This document shows positions 1-10,705 of a DNA stretch of 64,000 nt, one piece after another (within the stretch, counting starts at the first letter, position 1; each line of letters opens with the position of its first letter). A program made the translations under genes and the position numbers. The notes beneath the pieces were generated by a model. That model was not told where the DNA came from and did not search any database. It was given only the letters and a program-made list of their open reading frames with translations. The DNA comes from Heliocybe sulcata (taxonomy: Eukaryota > Basidiomycota > Agaricomycetes > Gloeophyllales > Gloeophyllaceae): positions 529,508 through 593,507 of the forward strand of contig ML213504.1 of assembly GCA_004369045.1 (NCBI GenBank). The letters are read 5' to 3'.

Positions 1-74
1 CACATCGGTCTCGATGGGCAACGGGTTCGTGATCTACTCAAGTTAGCTCGATATCTGCCCTCGGGCTAGAGGGA

Positions 75-578
75 CTACTTGCCTTGACGGAAGGCGTACG
101 AATTCAAGCCATCCTTGGCCCAAAGCCATGCATCTATCTTCTCTCGCCCTGTTACGTGGGTCAGTACGCATGAAATAAGCCTCCTAGTACATGGACGGCG
201 TCTTACACCCTTTGAATTGCATTTAACGGTCTGGCCCACAATCTGAAAGTACTGTGTACCCGCTTGGTCGTACTCGTCCACTTCGTGGAGGACCATTTTT
301 GTTGAGCTGAGCTCGAACCTCATGTTGTCTTCGCACTGGATCTCCACAGCCCAGTACTCCACCGTGCTCGTCAAGAACCCTGTGGCTATGAGCGCGTGCC
401 AGGTGCATGGATGCGAACACACACACACCCCTGTCCAGAAGTTGGACGGATGAAATGATGACGTCTTCTTATTAGGATCGATGTTCCACGGTGTCTGATT
501 TTCTGTAGCCTCGTCCTTATATTTATGAGTCAAGATGACCTCCTTGAGAGATACTGGCAGCGGCCTCAGAGTGGGCAT
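75..578 (-). CDS. hypothetical protein, 167 aa
   Basis: Open frame of 167 codons that I do not recognise. It looks coding rather than antisense noise. It is rich in Trp and Cys, has a Cys/His segment (VCVCSHPCTWHALIATGF, residues 51-68), a hydrophilic middle (MRFELSSTKMVLHEVDEYDQ), and a basic patch (GVRRRPCTRRL) near residue 125. No signal peptide or membrane helix is visible. The ATG at 578 is the first in frame, but an upstream exon cannot be excluded because nothing on the - strand marks a promoter. The closest neighbour, 770 bp away, is divergently transcribed. The Cys/His pairs could suggest metal binding, but no known finger spacing is met. Confidence 0.5.
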   Translation of the reverse strand: MPTLRPLPVSLKEVILTHKYKDEATENQTPWNIDPNKKTSSFHPSNFWTGVCVCSHPCTWHALIATGFLTSTVEYWAVEIQCEDNMRFELSSTKMVLHEVDEYDQAGTQYFQIVGQTVKCNSKGVRRRPCTRRLISCVLTHVTGREKIDAWLWAKDGLNSYAFRQGK

Positions 579-1344
579 GATGCAGTGTGGAACTTTGAGA
601 AGCGTGAACGATAGTGGGGCAAATGAGCGTAGTCTCGCAAGGCAGGCGCTACAGGCGGGAGACGGATATATGGTGCGAGGAGTCCGAAAGGCTCAGGGCA
701 TCTTACTGGGCCTGAAGCCCTGTCGTCGTTGCACATTCCAGTGGCGTCGCGCTATTCCAAAACCATACGTGGAGGCTATTGACACCAGAGAAGCACTGTC
801 ATGCAGAGCAATCGACGACTGCCAAAATGTCCTCCACTGAAGGCATTGGGCCAGGCAATCAAGCGTGCCTTGACGTGCGAAATTGAGGACAAAACTTATG
901 TTGTGCACGCATTGCGATCAGCCCAAAGTTTTGACATAAATAGCTGGTTTGAAGCAGAGGTGAGTCAGTCGGTAGCCATGACTCAGAGCGTAGAGCATAT
1001 CTGACCAGAAAGCGATTAACTCGTTTCAGTGATGTAGGCAAGGAACTTAGGCCAGGTCGCGAGCAGGATTCAGAGCAGAAGTTCATACGAGGGTAGGCAG
1101 ACAGACATAGACAGGTGGCATTGGCAGGAACCAAGCGCAACCAAAATCATTATGGACCTGAAGCTAGCTTGATGGCCAGCAAGTAGAAGGAACGAAGTCT
1201 AGCAGCCAATCACTGCACGAAATGAACGCCACGTGGCGTAGACGCGATCTCGGAGGGACATGCCGCTGGCACGCGCATGCGGCCATTCCTTCAACTCCAG
1301 CCTCTATGCGACACCATTCTTGAGTCTTTTCTATATATCCCCAG
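579..1344. other. intergenic, no gene seen
   Basis: About 770 bp between divergent genes. Short overlapping frames exist on both strands, but none is extended by plausible splice sites. The run TATATATCCCC near 1332 lies just before the ATG at 1345, probably too close to be its TATA box. Confidence 0.5.
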
Positions 1345-3586
1345 ATGTCTGAGAACAAAATACTCGGACTGGTCTCGCGGGAGAGGGTGGTGAAGACGAT
1401 CAAAGGAGGCATCCTCTCCATGTCTCTGACGACCTCCCTCTCACTCATCCTCTTCATCTATCAACGCGCGCTCGAACCGATATACGGCTCGGTTCCCACA
1501 AATCTATACCTCTGGTATGTTGTTGTGGGCGCCGGCTCACTGGGCGTCGTCGCCCCGACCTTCAATTTATGGACCGCAATAGGCCTGGCGGGCGCTCTGT
1601 TGTCAGTCATGCCGTACAGCACTTATTGGGCCGGGGTGTACTCTGCTCGGTTCCATGATCCTGTCTACGGCCCTTTGGCTACACATTTGGCAGTGCTTGC
1701 GCCGATCATCTATCTTGGCGCGAATATCCGTATTACGATGGAGGTGAGTCGTGGCAGGGTTAGGGTTCACGTGCTAGCCCTACTTCAAAACGCCACTAGT
1801 CTGACTGCATTGTGTACACTGTGACTGTAGACGGAGACACCCGGCTCTCCTGTTATTGCTGCACCTCTGCCAGCTTTTTTCTCCTTCACAGGCTTCTTTG
1901 GACTGGTCAAGAACTCTGCTTACTTCTCGTGGCTCACGTTCCTCAACTCTATACCCAATGAATTCATAGTGAGCAGTGACCTTTCACTAATACTATATTG
2001 CCCATGTTGACAAATGCAGCTTTATGCTCTTTCTGTAATTGGAGTAATCTTATGGGGGATATCCGACCGGATCAGCCAGGCTTCTGCTCCCGACGAAAAT
2101 GAAAAGACTAGCAAGCCAGGGAAAGATGGGAAGACTAAATCTTCCGATAAGAACACTAAGCCAAAGGACAAGGCGAAGCAGAAGCGGCAAAGCACGGGAG
2201 GGCTCAGCTTCCAGCAAATGTATCTCTTGCCATTGATTCTCGCCTTACCGTACCTTCAGTCCTACATCCGACCCCCAACATTACTTCGTCCTCTCATGGA
2301 GGCTCATTCTCATTCGTCGTATCCCCTCCGTATCCTCTCGTCCACTCAATCGACCACAGGTGTCATCGTCGTCGGAGAGTCGCTCTCCGTACCTGCGGCG
2401 CTGTTCGGCGAGGTGCCGGAGAACCACATAGAGAACATTCGGTATCTCCGAGCGGGACATTCTCTCCTGGGTGGTGTCTGGATAAACGACAAAGTGGCGT
2501 ACAAGGAAGGTATACAGCGCAGTGATGTCCCAGTGGATGCACATGGGCAGGTGCTTGGCGACTCTATCTACGCTGCCTTCATGCTCCAGGAAGTTGCTCG
2601 ATTAGCGGGAGGACAGGATGCGCCGCCCGACAAGCAGAAGGCTCTGATTATGTGGGTGACTTCCCTTGCACTTCCACGCCACGCCTGACATATGTTCAGT
2701 GGTCTGGGCATCGGTGTAGCGGCATCGTCCTTCATGCGGCACGGCATCAACACCACCATTGTCGAGATTGACCCAGCTGTGTACGACGCTGCGCGGTATT
2801 ACTTCGGCCTACCTAAACCTGATCAAATCTACCTGCAAGATGCCAAGCGCTGGGTCAAGCGCCAATCCTCTCTCCCAGAAGAGGAGAGGAAGCTGTATGA
2901 CATCGTCGTCCACGATTGCTTCTCGGGAGGCGGGGTCCCTGCTCAGATATTCACAGTGGAGTTCTGGGAAGGATTGAAGAAGCTGATGAAGCCTAATGGC
3001 GTTGTTGCGGTGGTTGGTTGCTTCTTTCCTGTGAATCACGGAAGTTCGCTGAGCCGTGCTAGAATTTCGCTGGGAAACTGACAGGGAAGCCGTCTCGAGC
3101 CATCCTCACGACTCTGGAGCAAAGCTTTGGTGGCTGTCGTGGGTTCCATGACTCGATATCTGAAGTATCTGATGAACAGATGAAGGCGGACTTCTTGAAC
3201 ATCGTGAGCAGCACACAATGACATGTCAATGACGCGACGCATTCCTGAGATTCCACTAGGTGTTCTTCTGCTCTCCCTCCTCAGAGCCTCTTGCTTTCCG
3301 TGAGCCCGTCGAAGAAGATTATCTTCACTCGTACTTGCGAGAGCATGTTTTCACAACTCCCAGAGAAATAAATCTGGCGTTAATTACAGAAGATATGTCG
3401 GAGGAAGACAAGCTCGACTATGTTCTTACTGACAAGAAGAATAAGCTGGGGAAGTGGCAGGAGGAGGGAGGGTTGGAACACTGGAAAGGTAGAGTGCATT
3501 TTTACGGAGACTATAGCATACTAACAGACATCACTCTCTTAGTGATGCGGGACGTCCTGCCAGACATTTTCTGGGAAACATACTAG
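1345..3586 (+). CDS. membrane protein with spermidine/spermine-synthase-like methyltransferase fold
   Basis: Seven exons (1345-1743, 1831-1968, 2020-2651, 2700-3012, 3063-3203, 3260-3488, 3543-3586) join in frame to 631 residues. The first ~230 residues hold several hydrophobic helices broken by a Lys/Ser-rich loop (KTSKPGKDGKTKSSDKNTKP). The C-terminal half is a Rossmann domain: the glycine loop IIGLGIGVAASS, then TTIVEIDPAVYDAARYYF, which matches the nucleotide-binding strand and acidic residue of the spermidine synthase family, then YDIVVHDCFSGG. The usual aminopropyltransferase motifs (GGGDG, D-S-S/T-D) are not intact, so polyamine synthesis is not assured. It is probably anchored in an organelle membrane. 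The last intron (3489-3542) is 54 bp and stop-free, so its retention would leave the frame open. Confidence 0.85.
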
Positions 3587-4064
3587 GCTGCAGGTTGTTT
3601 CGGGTAGAGACTTGGTGTAGTGTATTTTTTTCTAATCTAACCAGTTAGGACAATGCGAGACACTGAAGCGTTTCTGAGCGGCATTAAGACCAATCGCTTT
3701 ATTCTCAGCCAATACTCTTACCAAGCGGGCAGGACGCACTGATGCATGATGAAAGAAAGACTCCGAGATCGGGAAGAAGCTGAGAAGGATGGTGGCTGTG
3801 TCGAGCATACGTGATAAGCTCTGCCGCTGAACGCGTCACTTACCGGCGCATATATATATACATGCACCACCACTGGCAAGGGAAGACGTTATGGCGAGAA
3901 GACTTTCCGGTGAGTAAGTCGTGCAGAGTCAACCTAGTCAACTGGTTACTGAATTGCGCACAAGGGCAATGTATAAAACCTTGCATGTTCGGCCAAGATG
4001 GCACTCATCCAATTTCTCCGGTCTTGACGCTTGAAACTCGATACATTTCTAAAATCTTATTGCG
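3587..4064 (+). promoter_or_regulatory. intergenic with TATA box for the MDR gene
   Basis: Tandem intergenic stretch. TATAAAA at 3972-3978 lies about 90 bp before the ATG at 4065, consistent with a transcription start near 4000. An alternating run cgcatatatatatacatg lies at about 3847-3864. No gene is seen. Confidence 0.45.
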
Positions 4065-5426
4065 ATGGCACCTGTTAGAAACGGCCGAGTGCTCTTCAAC
4101 GAGCTTCCCAGCGGGATTCCTCAACCTGGCAAGGCGACTGTGTACGATGGCAGCCAGACCATCGACCCGGACACGGTCCCGCTAAATGGTAGCTTCTTGG
4201 TCAAGACGCTCGTCTTGTCGATCGACCCGTTCATGGTTGGTAAGATGAGGCCGAAAATTCCTGGCGTTGCTCTGGTACGTGCATGATTTGAAAGCAACAA
4301 GAGGAGTAGATCCTGATTGGACCTTTGCAGCCGACATACACCATCGGCGAGCCCGTCGAGGACTATGGTGTTGGCGTGGTGTTGCGCTCCGAGAATCCAG
4401 CTTTCAAACCTGGCGACCATGTCTACGGTGAACATGCGGGAACGTACCGTATGTATACAGGACCTTCGAGATCTGCAGTGGAAATGAAGAATTGCCACAG
4501 CTTTCGCGGAGTATGTCATTGTGAGGGATCCAGCCCAATACAAGGTGCTTGAGAATAAGGAGAACTTGCCCTGGTCCGCCTATGTCGGGACTTTGGGCAT
4601 GCCCGGCCAGACCGCATATTACGGCTGGAAGGAGCACTCCAGAGCTAAGAAGGGCGATGTCGTGTTTGTCAGCGGTGGATCTGGACCTGTTGGGTCGTAA
4701 GTGCTACCTCCCGTTATGAACTGCTACTTTTCCTGAAGCTTTGCTGTAGCCTGGTCATCCAACTCGCTAAGATGGACGGCTGCAAGGTTATCGCGTCTGC
4801 TGGCTCCGACGAGAAGGTCGCCTTCATCAAGCGGATTGGTGCTGACGTCGCATTCAACTATAAGACCGCAAATACCGTCGACGTCTTGAAGAAGGAAGGC
4901 GGTATTGACATGTCTGTGCCTTCCATATCCATTTGCTACGACAGTCACTCAAATGGTGTTGATTTCAGCTACTGGGACAACATTGGTGGGGCAACTCTTG
5001 AAGCCGCCCTGGATGGGGCAAAATTTGGGGCAACGTTCATCGTACGCATAGCTGAGATGCTCGTCATATGACCGCCCTAACCCACGCCATAGGAGTGCGG
5101 AATGATCAGCAATTTCACTAATCCGCAGCAAGGCGCTATCAAGGTTTGACACTTGCTCATCTCCATGAATGCTTAACTCAATCGCATCGCAGAACCTGTT
5201 CACAATGATCCCCAAACAGATCAGTATGCATGGCTTCGTGATCGGTTTCCTTGCAGCGAAGTACGAGGAGGAGTTCTACAGGGTGATGCCGGAGTTGGTC
5301 GCCAGCGGGAAGATCCAGTATGCCGAAGAGGTCACACATGGTCTGGAGCCTGTTGGTGAAGCCCTTTTGGCCGTATTGACAGGTGCAAACAAGGCGAAGG
5401 TGGTCATTGAGGTCGCGAAGGAATGA
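4065..5426 (+). CDS. MDR-family NAD(P)H-dependent oxidoreductase
   Basis: Seven exons (4065-4274, 4331-4448, 4501-4696, 4750-4911, 4969-5041, 5093-5143, 5193-5426) give 347 residues, the usual length for zinc-independent medium-chain reductases of the leukotriene-B4 dehydrogenase / alkenal-one reductase type. Visible marks are the N-terminal GroES-like segment (VLSIDPFMVGKMRP), the alkenal reductase signature region GTLGMPGQTAYYGW, the nucleotide-binding loop VFVSGGSGPVGS, and YWDNIGGATLEAAL in the catalytic domain. No structural zinc cysteine cluster is present. The probable reaction is NAD(P)H-dependent reduction of an alpha,beta-unsaturated carbonyl in the cytosol. The substrate cannot be told. 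Start ATG 4065 follows a TATA box. Confidence 0.9.
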
Positions 5427-5524
5427 GCTTCTAGTGTGGCTATCTATGTGTAATGCTTGCTCTTAGTACGCAATGGAATCGTTTTTGCATGGAAATATGG
5501 ACGCCTCATGATGAATTCTACGAT

Positions 5525-5534
5525 GGACGCGTCC
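5525..5534. promoter_or_regulatory. 10-bp palindrome GGACGCGTCC
   Basis: Perfect palindrome centred on ACGCGT, the MluI cell-cycle box bound by MBF (Mbp1/Swi6) in ascomycete yeasts. It lies 24 bp before the longer palindrome at 5558, both upstream of NPT1. Function is inferred only. Confidence 0.35.
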
Positions 5535-5557
5535 GATTGCGTGCCTTAGAGGATATT

Positions 5558-5579
5558 AAACGCGTGACGTCACGCGTTT
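5558..5579. promoter_or_regulatory. 22-bp perfect palindrome: two ACGCGT boxes around TGACGTCA
   Basis: The bases AAACGCGTGACGTCACGCGT plus TT form a perfect 22-bp palindrome. Its centre TGACGTCA is the classic CRE bound by ATF/CREB bZIP factors, and each side is an ACGCGT MluI box. It ends 163 bp before the NPT1 start codon. A close relative lies at 47277-47294. Confidence 0.6.
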
Positions 5580-5741
5580 GAAGTAGATAAGCAGACCGAA
5601 CTATCGTGCTTATCGGACGTCGAGTTATTATTATAGTAACTATTCAAGACTCAAATACTCAGCTCCTTCATTAATACTGTGTAGCTATCCTCTCTCCATC
5701 ATAGTACACAACTTCCACTGCATCTCCAGACGCCGTACACG

Positions 5742-7505
5742 ATGACGACTAGACACCCAGACATTATCCTTCCTGCGTCTATCCTGGACACGGACTTGTA
5801 CAAGGTATGACTCGGATATGAATTCATCGGAAATGTGTGCTGCAGGCTGAAGCGCCGCATATTGTAGTTTACTATGCAGCAGGCGATCCTGCATCATTTC
5901 CCGAAGGCGGTGGCAAAATATAGATTCAAGAACCGAGATAAAGACAAGGGACGGTACTTCACCAAGACCTGCTATGAGAAGTTCAAGACTGCCGTAGCCC
6001 GTAAACCACCTTTTTCCGAAGAATGATAGCACATACCTGACCCAGCGGCTTACAGACTTTGCAGAGGTGGTTGCGTCTGAAGCGGAGCTCGAGTGGCTGC
6101 ACAAAGCGGCCCCATATTTCACGCAGGATTACCTCAATTACCTCCGATCATATAGGTTCAAGCCAGAGCAAGTCAACATCTCTTTCGTCCCAGTCGCTGA
6201 TAGCGCGGAGTATGGTGATATTGAGATAGAGGCGGAGGGTCCCTGGGTGGAGACAATACTGTGGGAAGTGCCGCTGATGGCTACGCTCAGCGAGAACTGG
6301 TTCTTAACTGTCGATACCGATTGGACCTATGATGGGCAAGCTGGTTTGTCTTTATTACTGTTGATCTAGAAGTTATGATACTAAATCGCGTTTATAGAGC
6401 TTGCGTATGAGAAGGGTACCAAGCTCCTCCAAGCCGGGTGCACCTTCAGTGAATTCGGCACGCGGCGCAGGAGATCGTTCAAAGCGCATGATATCGTCAT
6501 GGACGGCCTCATAAGAGCGACGAAAGATTACTCGGGACCTGCTAAACTCTCTGGGACGAGTAATGTAGGCGACGCTGATCTTCGTCTTTGAGATGTGCCG
6601 ACAGTTTGTGCGTTAGGTGCACCTTGCAATGAAATACGGGGTCAACCCTGTTGGCACAATTGCACAGTGCGTCTCTCCTCTTACTATAGCTCTCGTGTCT
6701 GATGTTTAAGTTGCAGTGAATGGTTTATGGGGGTCGGTAGACCTTCGGTGAATTCTATGGATGTACCGCTGATGACCTTATTGCAAGATTGCAGCTTTGC
6801 GAGGCTACGAGAACTGCAACGGTCTCGCGCTTGATCTCTGGGAACAGGTTTACCCAGGATCTCTGTTGATGGCACTAACCGACACATTCTCAACTGAAGC
6901 CTTCTATAAGGTAATCAATCTTCTTGCACCTCCTTTCCGCATTGCAATGCCGAATATATGCCCGGAACGTAGGACTTTGTCAAAGACACTGAACGAGCTC
7001 GTCGCTGGAAAGCCCTGCGCCAAGACTCTGGGGATCCTTACGTTTACGCTCCTCGGGCAAAGGAGGTCTACACCAGCCTCGGTATCGACTACAAAGAAAA
7101 AATGATCATATTCTCTGATGCGCTGAATATGGAGAAGGCGCTCGGGCTCAAGAAGCAGTGTGACGAGCTTGGCTTCCCTTGTAGGTCCCGCGTCCTGTCC
7201 TCTACGGAATGATATACTTGATATTGTCAAATGCAGGCTCCTTCGGTATCGGCACGTGGCTGACGAATGACTTCAAGAAGGCGTCGAGTGGCGGGAAGGA
7301 GAAGAGTCCGGCGTTGAACATGGTTATTAAGTTGTCGGAAGTGAACGGGAAGCCATGCGTGAAGATCAGTGACGAGGTTATGAAGGTAGGCGAGGTAGTT
7401 GCGGGAGTCTGTGTAACGATCGCTGATCCGCCTTCATTTCTTCAGAACACGGGTGATCTAAGTGAAGTGAGGAAAGCTAAGGAGACCTTCGGACTGCCCG
7501 TATAA
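5742..7505 (+). CDS. NPT1: nicotinate phosphoribosyltransferase
   Basis: Salvages nicotinate into NaMN with PRPP (and ATP), the first step of the Preiss-Handler NAD pathway. About nine short exons. The start ATG at 5742 gives MTTRHPDIILPASILDTDLY, and DTDLYK is the conserved N-terminal motif, followed by TMQQAILHHFP, the NAPRT-typical second strand. Further on are WVETILWEVPLMATLSE, FSEFGTRRRRS (phosphate-binding Arg cluster), GTSNVHLAMKYGVNPVGTIA, HEWFMG, and RQDSGDP in the PRPP site. The C-terminus ends at a TAA, 7503-7505. Length (about 430 residues) fits the fungal family. It sits in tandem behind the MDR gene, 315 bp downstream, with palindromic elements between. Confidence 0.95.
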
Positions 7506-7902
7506 TTCTGGTCTTGATATGGCATTTCTTGGGATATCGTCAACAAGTATGTCGGGGGGCAGACCCCTGAGTCTTGACTCGGCGATGGCCATTGATGACT
7601 GCGCGGATACCTCGGCAGAGCATTGGTAGATGCTCTGGTAGAATACAACAAGCTGAAGGAACTTATACTATAGCAGTTGCGTACATGAGCGAAGAGATAC
7701 GACAATACGGGCGTCCATGAGCAAGAAGGTCCAAGACTCGAAACCCAGCCGGTAGAGCTTTAGAGCAGAACGGGTGCGGATGATAATGATGCAGGCAGAC
7801 ACAAGAGCGACATGCGACGACCCACAGCACTGGAGGAGATATGGTCAAAGAAGAGACGCCGACAACGTATAAACCGCGTGCAAAGGACGAAGTTTCGAGG
7901 GC
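7506..7902. other. intergenic, no gene seen
   Basis: About 400 bp between convergent genes. No extended coding frame or recognisable RNA is seen. Confidence 0.5.
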
Positions 7903-8619
7903 CTAAGCACCAGTGGCACTGCTTCGTACGAGCTCCAAACGTTCCTCCAACTCCAAGTGATGTACATCAATGCGGGATGTGGACACTTGAGCGGCCGGGA
8001 AGATGTCGTTGATGAATTCTGCAACCTGCAGTAGATCAACCCCGGCTTGCCCGTCATGGGTAGACAACCCCAGATGGATGTTGGACAGGCTACTCCAGGA
8101 GTGGCTAGTTGTCTCCGGCAAAGCGGCACCAAGGTCGATGCAAAGACCGACATCGTGAAGCTTGGGGCCCATCTGGGCTACGTAGACGAGACTGAGCACA
8201 GTGAGCTCCGGCTTCTCTCCCCTATAATTGGTCGGCTCGGGATTTAGTGAGAGCTCTTGAATGTCCTCCCACGACGAGAGCATTGTGAAAACATCGTCGT
8301 CCACAATAGGCAAGACTCGGGGATGCTTGATCCAGAGTCGCTTCAACCTGGAGCATAGGAGAATCGGTGATAGGTCAAACCAAGAGCCATCCTCGCCTGT
8401 TCCTTGGTAGTTGATCGTCAGCCGAAGATCTTCCAGCTGAGAACAATGGTGATGGATAGTGCGTAGGCTGTCCCGCATGTCGAGTCGAGACTGCAGCGCA
8501 CGTATATCGATCCTGACGTGCTTCAAGGGCTCATCGAGGAAGCGAATGAAATCGGCGATTTCCACCATACTGCTCGAAGACGCGTCAAGGGCGTATCCGC
8601 TCTTGATAATCGTCGACAT
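7903..8619 (-). pseudogene. F-box/LRR-type protein, C-terminal part only (copy A)
   Basis: A 238-codon open frame matches the C-terminal leucine-rich half of the large Agaricomycete F-box family: SWFDLSPILLCSRLKRLWIK, VDDDVFTMLSSWEDIQELSL, PELTVLSLVYVAQMGPKLHD and SSLSNIHLGLSTHDG. It is paralogous to the frame at 9962-10705, sharing the order SWFD-SP, R-LP--DDDV, L-LNP-P, L---A--G-KL and L-LGLS. Full-length relatives carry about 200 more N-terminal residues with the F-box, which I cannot find in 8620-9300 in any - frame. It is therefore either a truncated gene or a relic. If expressed, it would lack the Skp1-binding end and could not act as a normal SCF adaptor. Confidence 0.5.
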
Positions 8620-9961
8620 CTTGCTTGGTACGTGGATGCGAGAGAAGCCGGGCCTGAGATGCTGGTGTTCATTAGAATGTCCTGGAGAATTTATATTGCG
8701 TTCTCATTGCCTCGAGTGGCTTGAACACTCAGTACCATCGCCTCCAGATAGGGGTCTGAGGCCAGGAACAAGAAGCGCAGCTGAGAAGCGACATGGCTCG
8801 CCGCCACTTTTTTGACCGGTCTGTGCCGGATAGTATTGTGGTAAGCAATAGCCTAGCAAGGCATCGATCGTGGCGGGTCGGCGGAGCTAAGCAAATCTAA
8901 CCCGAAGCAGAAACGGGTAGCATAGCCTTTCGAACGATGTTAGGATAGACGGTGAACGGGCCGAAGAAGCTGTGAACTGGAGGTCCGCGGGCGGTGAGGT
9001 GGATGAGTTAATGGAAGCGTCGCCCAGTGCCGACATGGACCAAGACAATAGACTGGCACAGCATTTTCGCAATATACCGAACGGATTGAACATCAAATGC
9101 CGGCATAGGATGAGCGAGCACAGGCAGGTAAGGGAACGATCGCTCCCCGGGCTACGGGGCGGGTGCTGCAAGTTGGAGACAGTCGGACATGACCGGGCGT
9201 AGGGAGGGGACTTCAGGAAGCCAGAAGACAGTATATGCAGACTCGATTGCCGACCTGGTAGGTGCGAAAGCCGCGCCCGGGTACTGAATATGAATACCAA
9301 TTCCTAGCAGACTTCAAGTTGGGATTTCGTTTCCACGGATGTAATACTCCGGTGTATTGTAAATGCGACATGGGAGCATGCAATGCAGTTTGACGAGCGT
9401 TTCCAGGGCGAGCTCATTGTATAGACGGCAGAGTCTGCTTATACCGGTTACAGCACAAGGCTGAGAGCCAGGACCAGGAATAGGCACCGCCCTTTATCCA
9501 TATCCAGGAGCATTCAGTATACATCAACGGCAGTCCGAGAGAATACCAGCACCCGCTTCATAGTATCCTACGCATTCCTCAGCGGTCAGGCCAGCCCTGC
9601 AGAAGCAAGCAGAGTAGGATACAGTTGAAGTATGAGGTTTCAAAGTTTCAACCATATGGTACGCGGGGTTTGCCGCGAGTCCCTGCTCGGGTCATGATAG
9701 GCCCGTTCAACTTACAGTTGATAATGCGCGTTCTGTACAGCTGAGAGAAAGATAACAATCTGCTATGATACAAAAGAAGGAATGCAAGTCATAATACAGA
9801 GGATTCAATAATGGATCTACGACGGTTAGGCAGTAGCGATACATGCGGGCAGGATAGATACACGTATGCAATTTATAGGCTTACTTACTTGTCAGATTTG
9901 ACGGGGCGCAAATTTAGTAAAGTCAGAAAAAAAGTCTAGGGAGCCTGCGAAATGACCGGCA
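8620..9961. other. intergenic / possible remains of an F-box gene 5' half
   Basis: About 1.3 kb upstream of copy A and downstream of copy B. A - frame at 8887-9300 is open, but its composition (Ser/Pro/Arg-rich, no LRR or F-box pattern) does not support coding. I see no RNA gene or element ends. Confidence 0.4.
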
Positions 9962-10705
9962 TCATAACCAACTGAATTTCTCCAATCTCGGAAACAGACC
10001 ATTCAAAAGGAGCACAATCTTGTCGACCTCGTCCGATTCGCGCCCACTATGTCCAGGAGACAATCCCAGGTCTAGGGCCCGGAGCGTCTCGGATGGCAGA
10101 GTCGCAGTGACTTCTGTGTTATACCCTGGATGCAAGAAGAAGGCAGCCTCCTCCAGTTTGGTCCCGTACCGCGCGACGTGATCGAGAGTCCGAAATGTCA
10201 ATCTGGGGACTACAGTTCCTGCTTCTTGAGGCTTGGGGTTCAAGATCAAGCATCTGAGATTGGGCCATGCGGTAAGCATAACTAGAACATCGTCGTCCGT
10301 AGCCGGTAACATCCTAGGGCATACAAGGTCGAGCTTTTGTAGTTTGGAATATTGATACAGCGGCGACATATCAAACCAGGAGATGTCCCCGCCAGAATTA
10401 GCCTCCAATATTTCGACTTCGACCGAGGTCACTGGGTCCCGTAGTCTCGATACGGACTCCAAGAATTTTCGGAGGTCACTAGGCCCCCGAAGCTTGCGAG
10501 ATTGCGCGTGAATCGCCATTCCACCCGTGTCCTTGGATCGTAGCGGGTCTGCAACATGGGGCAGCGGCATTGTGCCCGGAGGCGGGACCGTCGATGGTGC
10601 GGACGAGGTGTAAATGACTTTGGGATATGTCGACGACCGTGTGTATGGTGGCCGCCGCATCAGAGAATTTATGGGATGGAAGGAGTGTGCTTGCCTATTA
10701 GGCAT
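9962..10705 (-). pseudogene. F-box/LRR-type protein, C-terminal part only (copy B)
   Basis: A 247-codon frame whose last ~150 residues are the same LRR module as copy A: ISWFDMSPLYQYSKLQKLDL, MLPATDDDVLVMLTAWPNLR, LRCLILNPKPQEAG, DHVARYGTKLEEAAFF and TLRALDLGLSPGHSG. The first ~60 residues are Pro/Ser/Thr-rich with no F-box, so the apparent start at 10705 may be just the end of a longer, now broken, frame. The copies are tandem in the same direction 1.3 kb apart, which suggests an old local duplication. Similarity between them is clear in the core but low outside it, so the duplication is not recent. Confidence 0.5.

Larger units (their letters stand above)
5427..5741. other. intergenic, promoter region of NPT1
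   Basis: Contains a 3' flank and then two palindromes, described separately, that share the ACGCGT core (5525-5534 and 5558-5579). No coding potential is seen. Confidence 0.6.

Noticed and set aside
417-427. CACACACACAC microsatellite
   Set aside because: Too short to annotate as a repeat; it encodes VCVC in the - strand ORF.
8887-9300. 137-codon - frame as the missing N-terminus of F-box copy A
   Set aside because: No F-box consensus and no splice path into the LRR frame.
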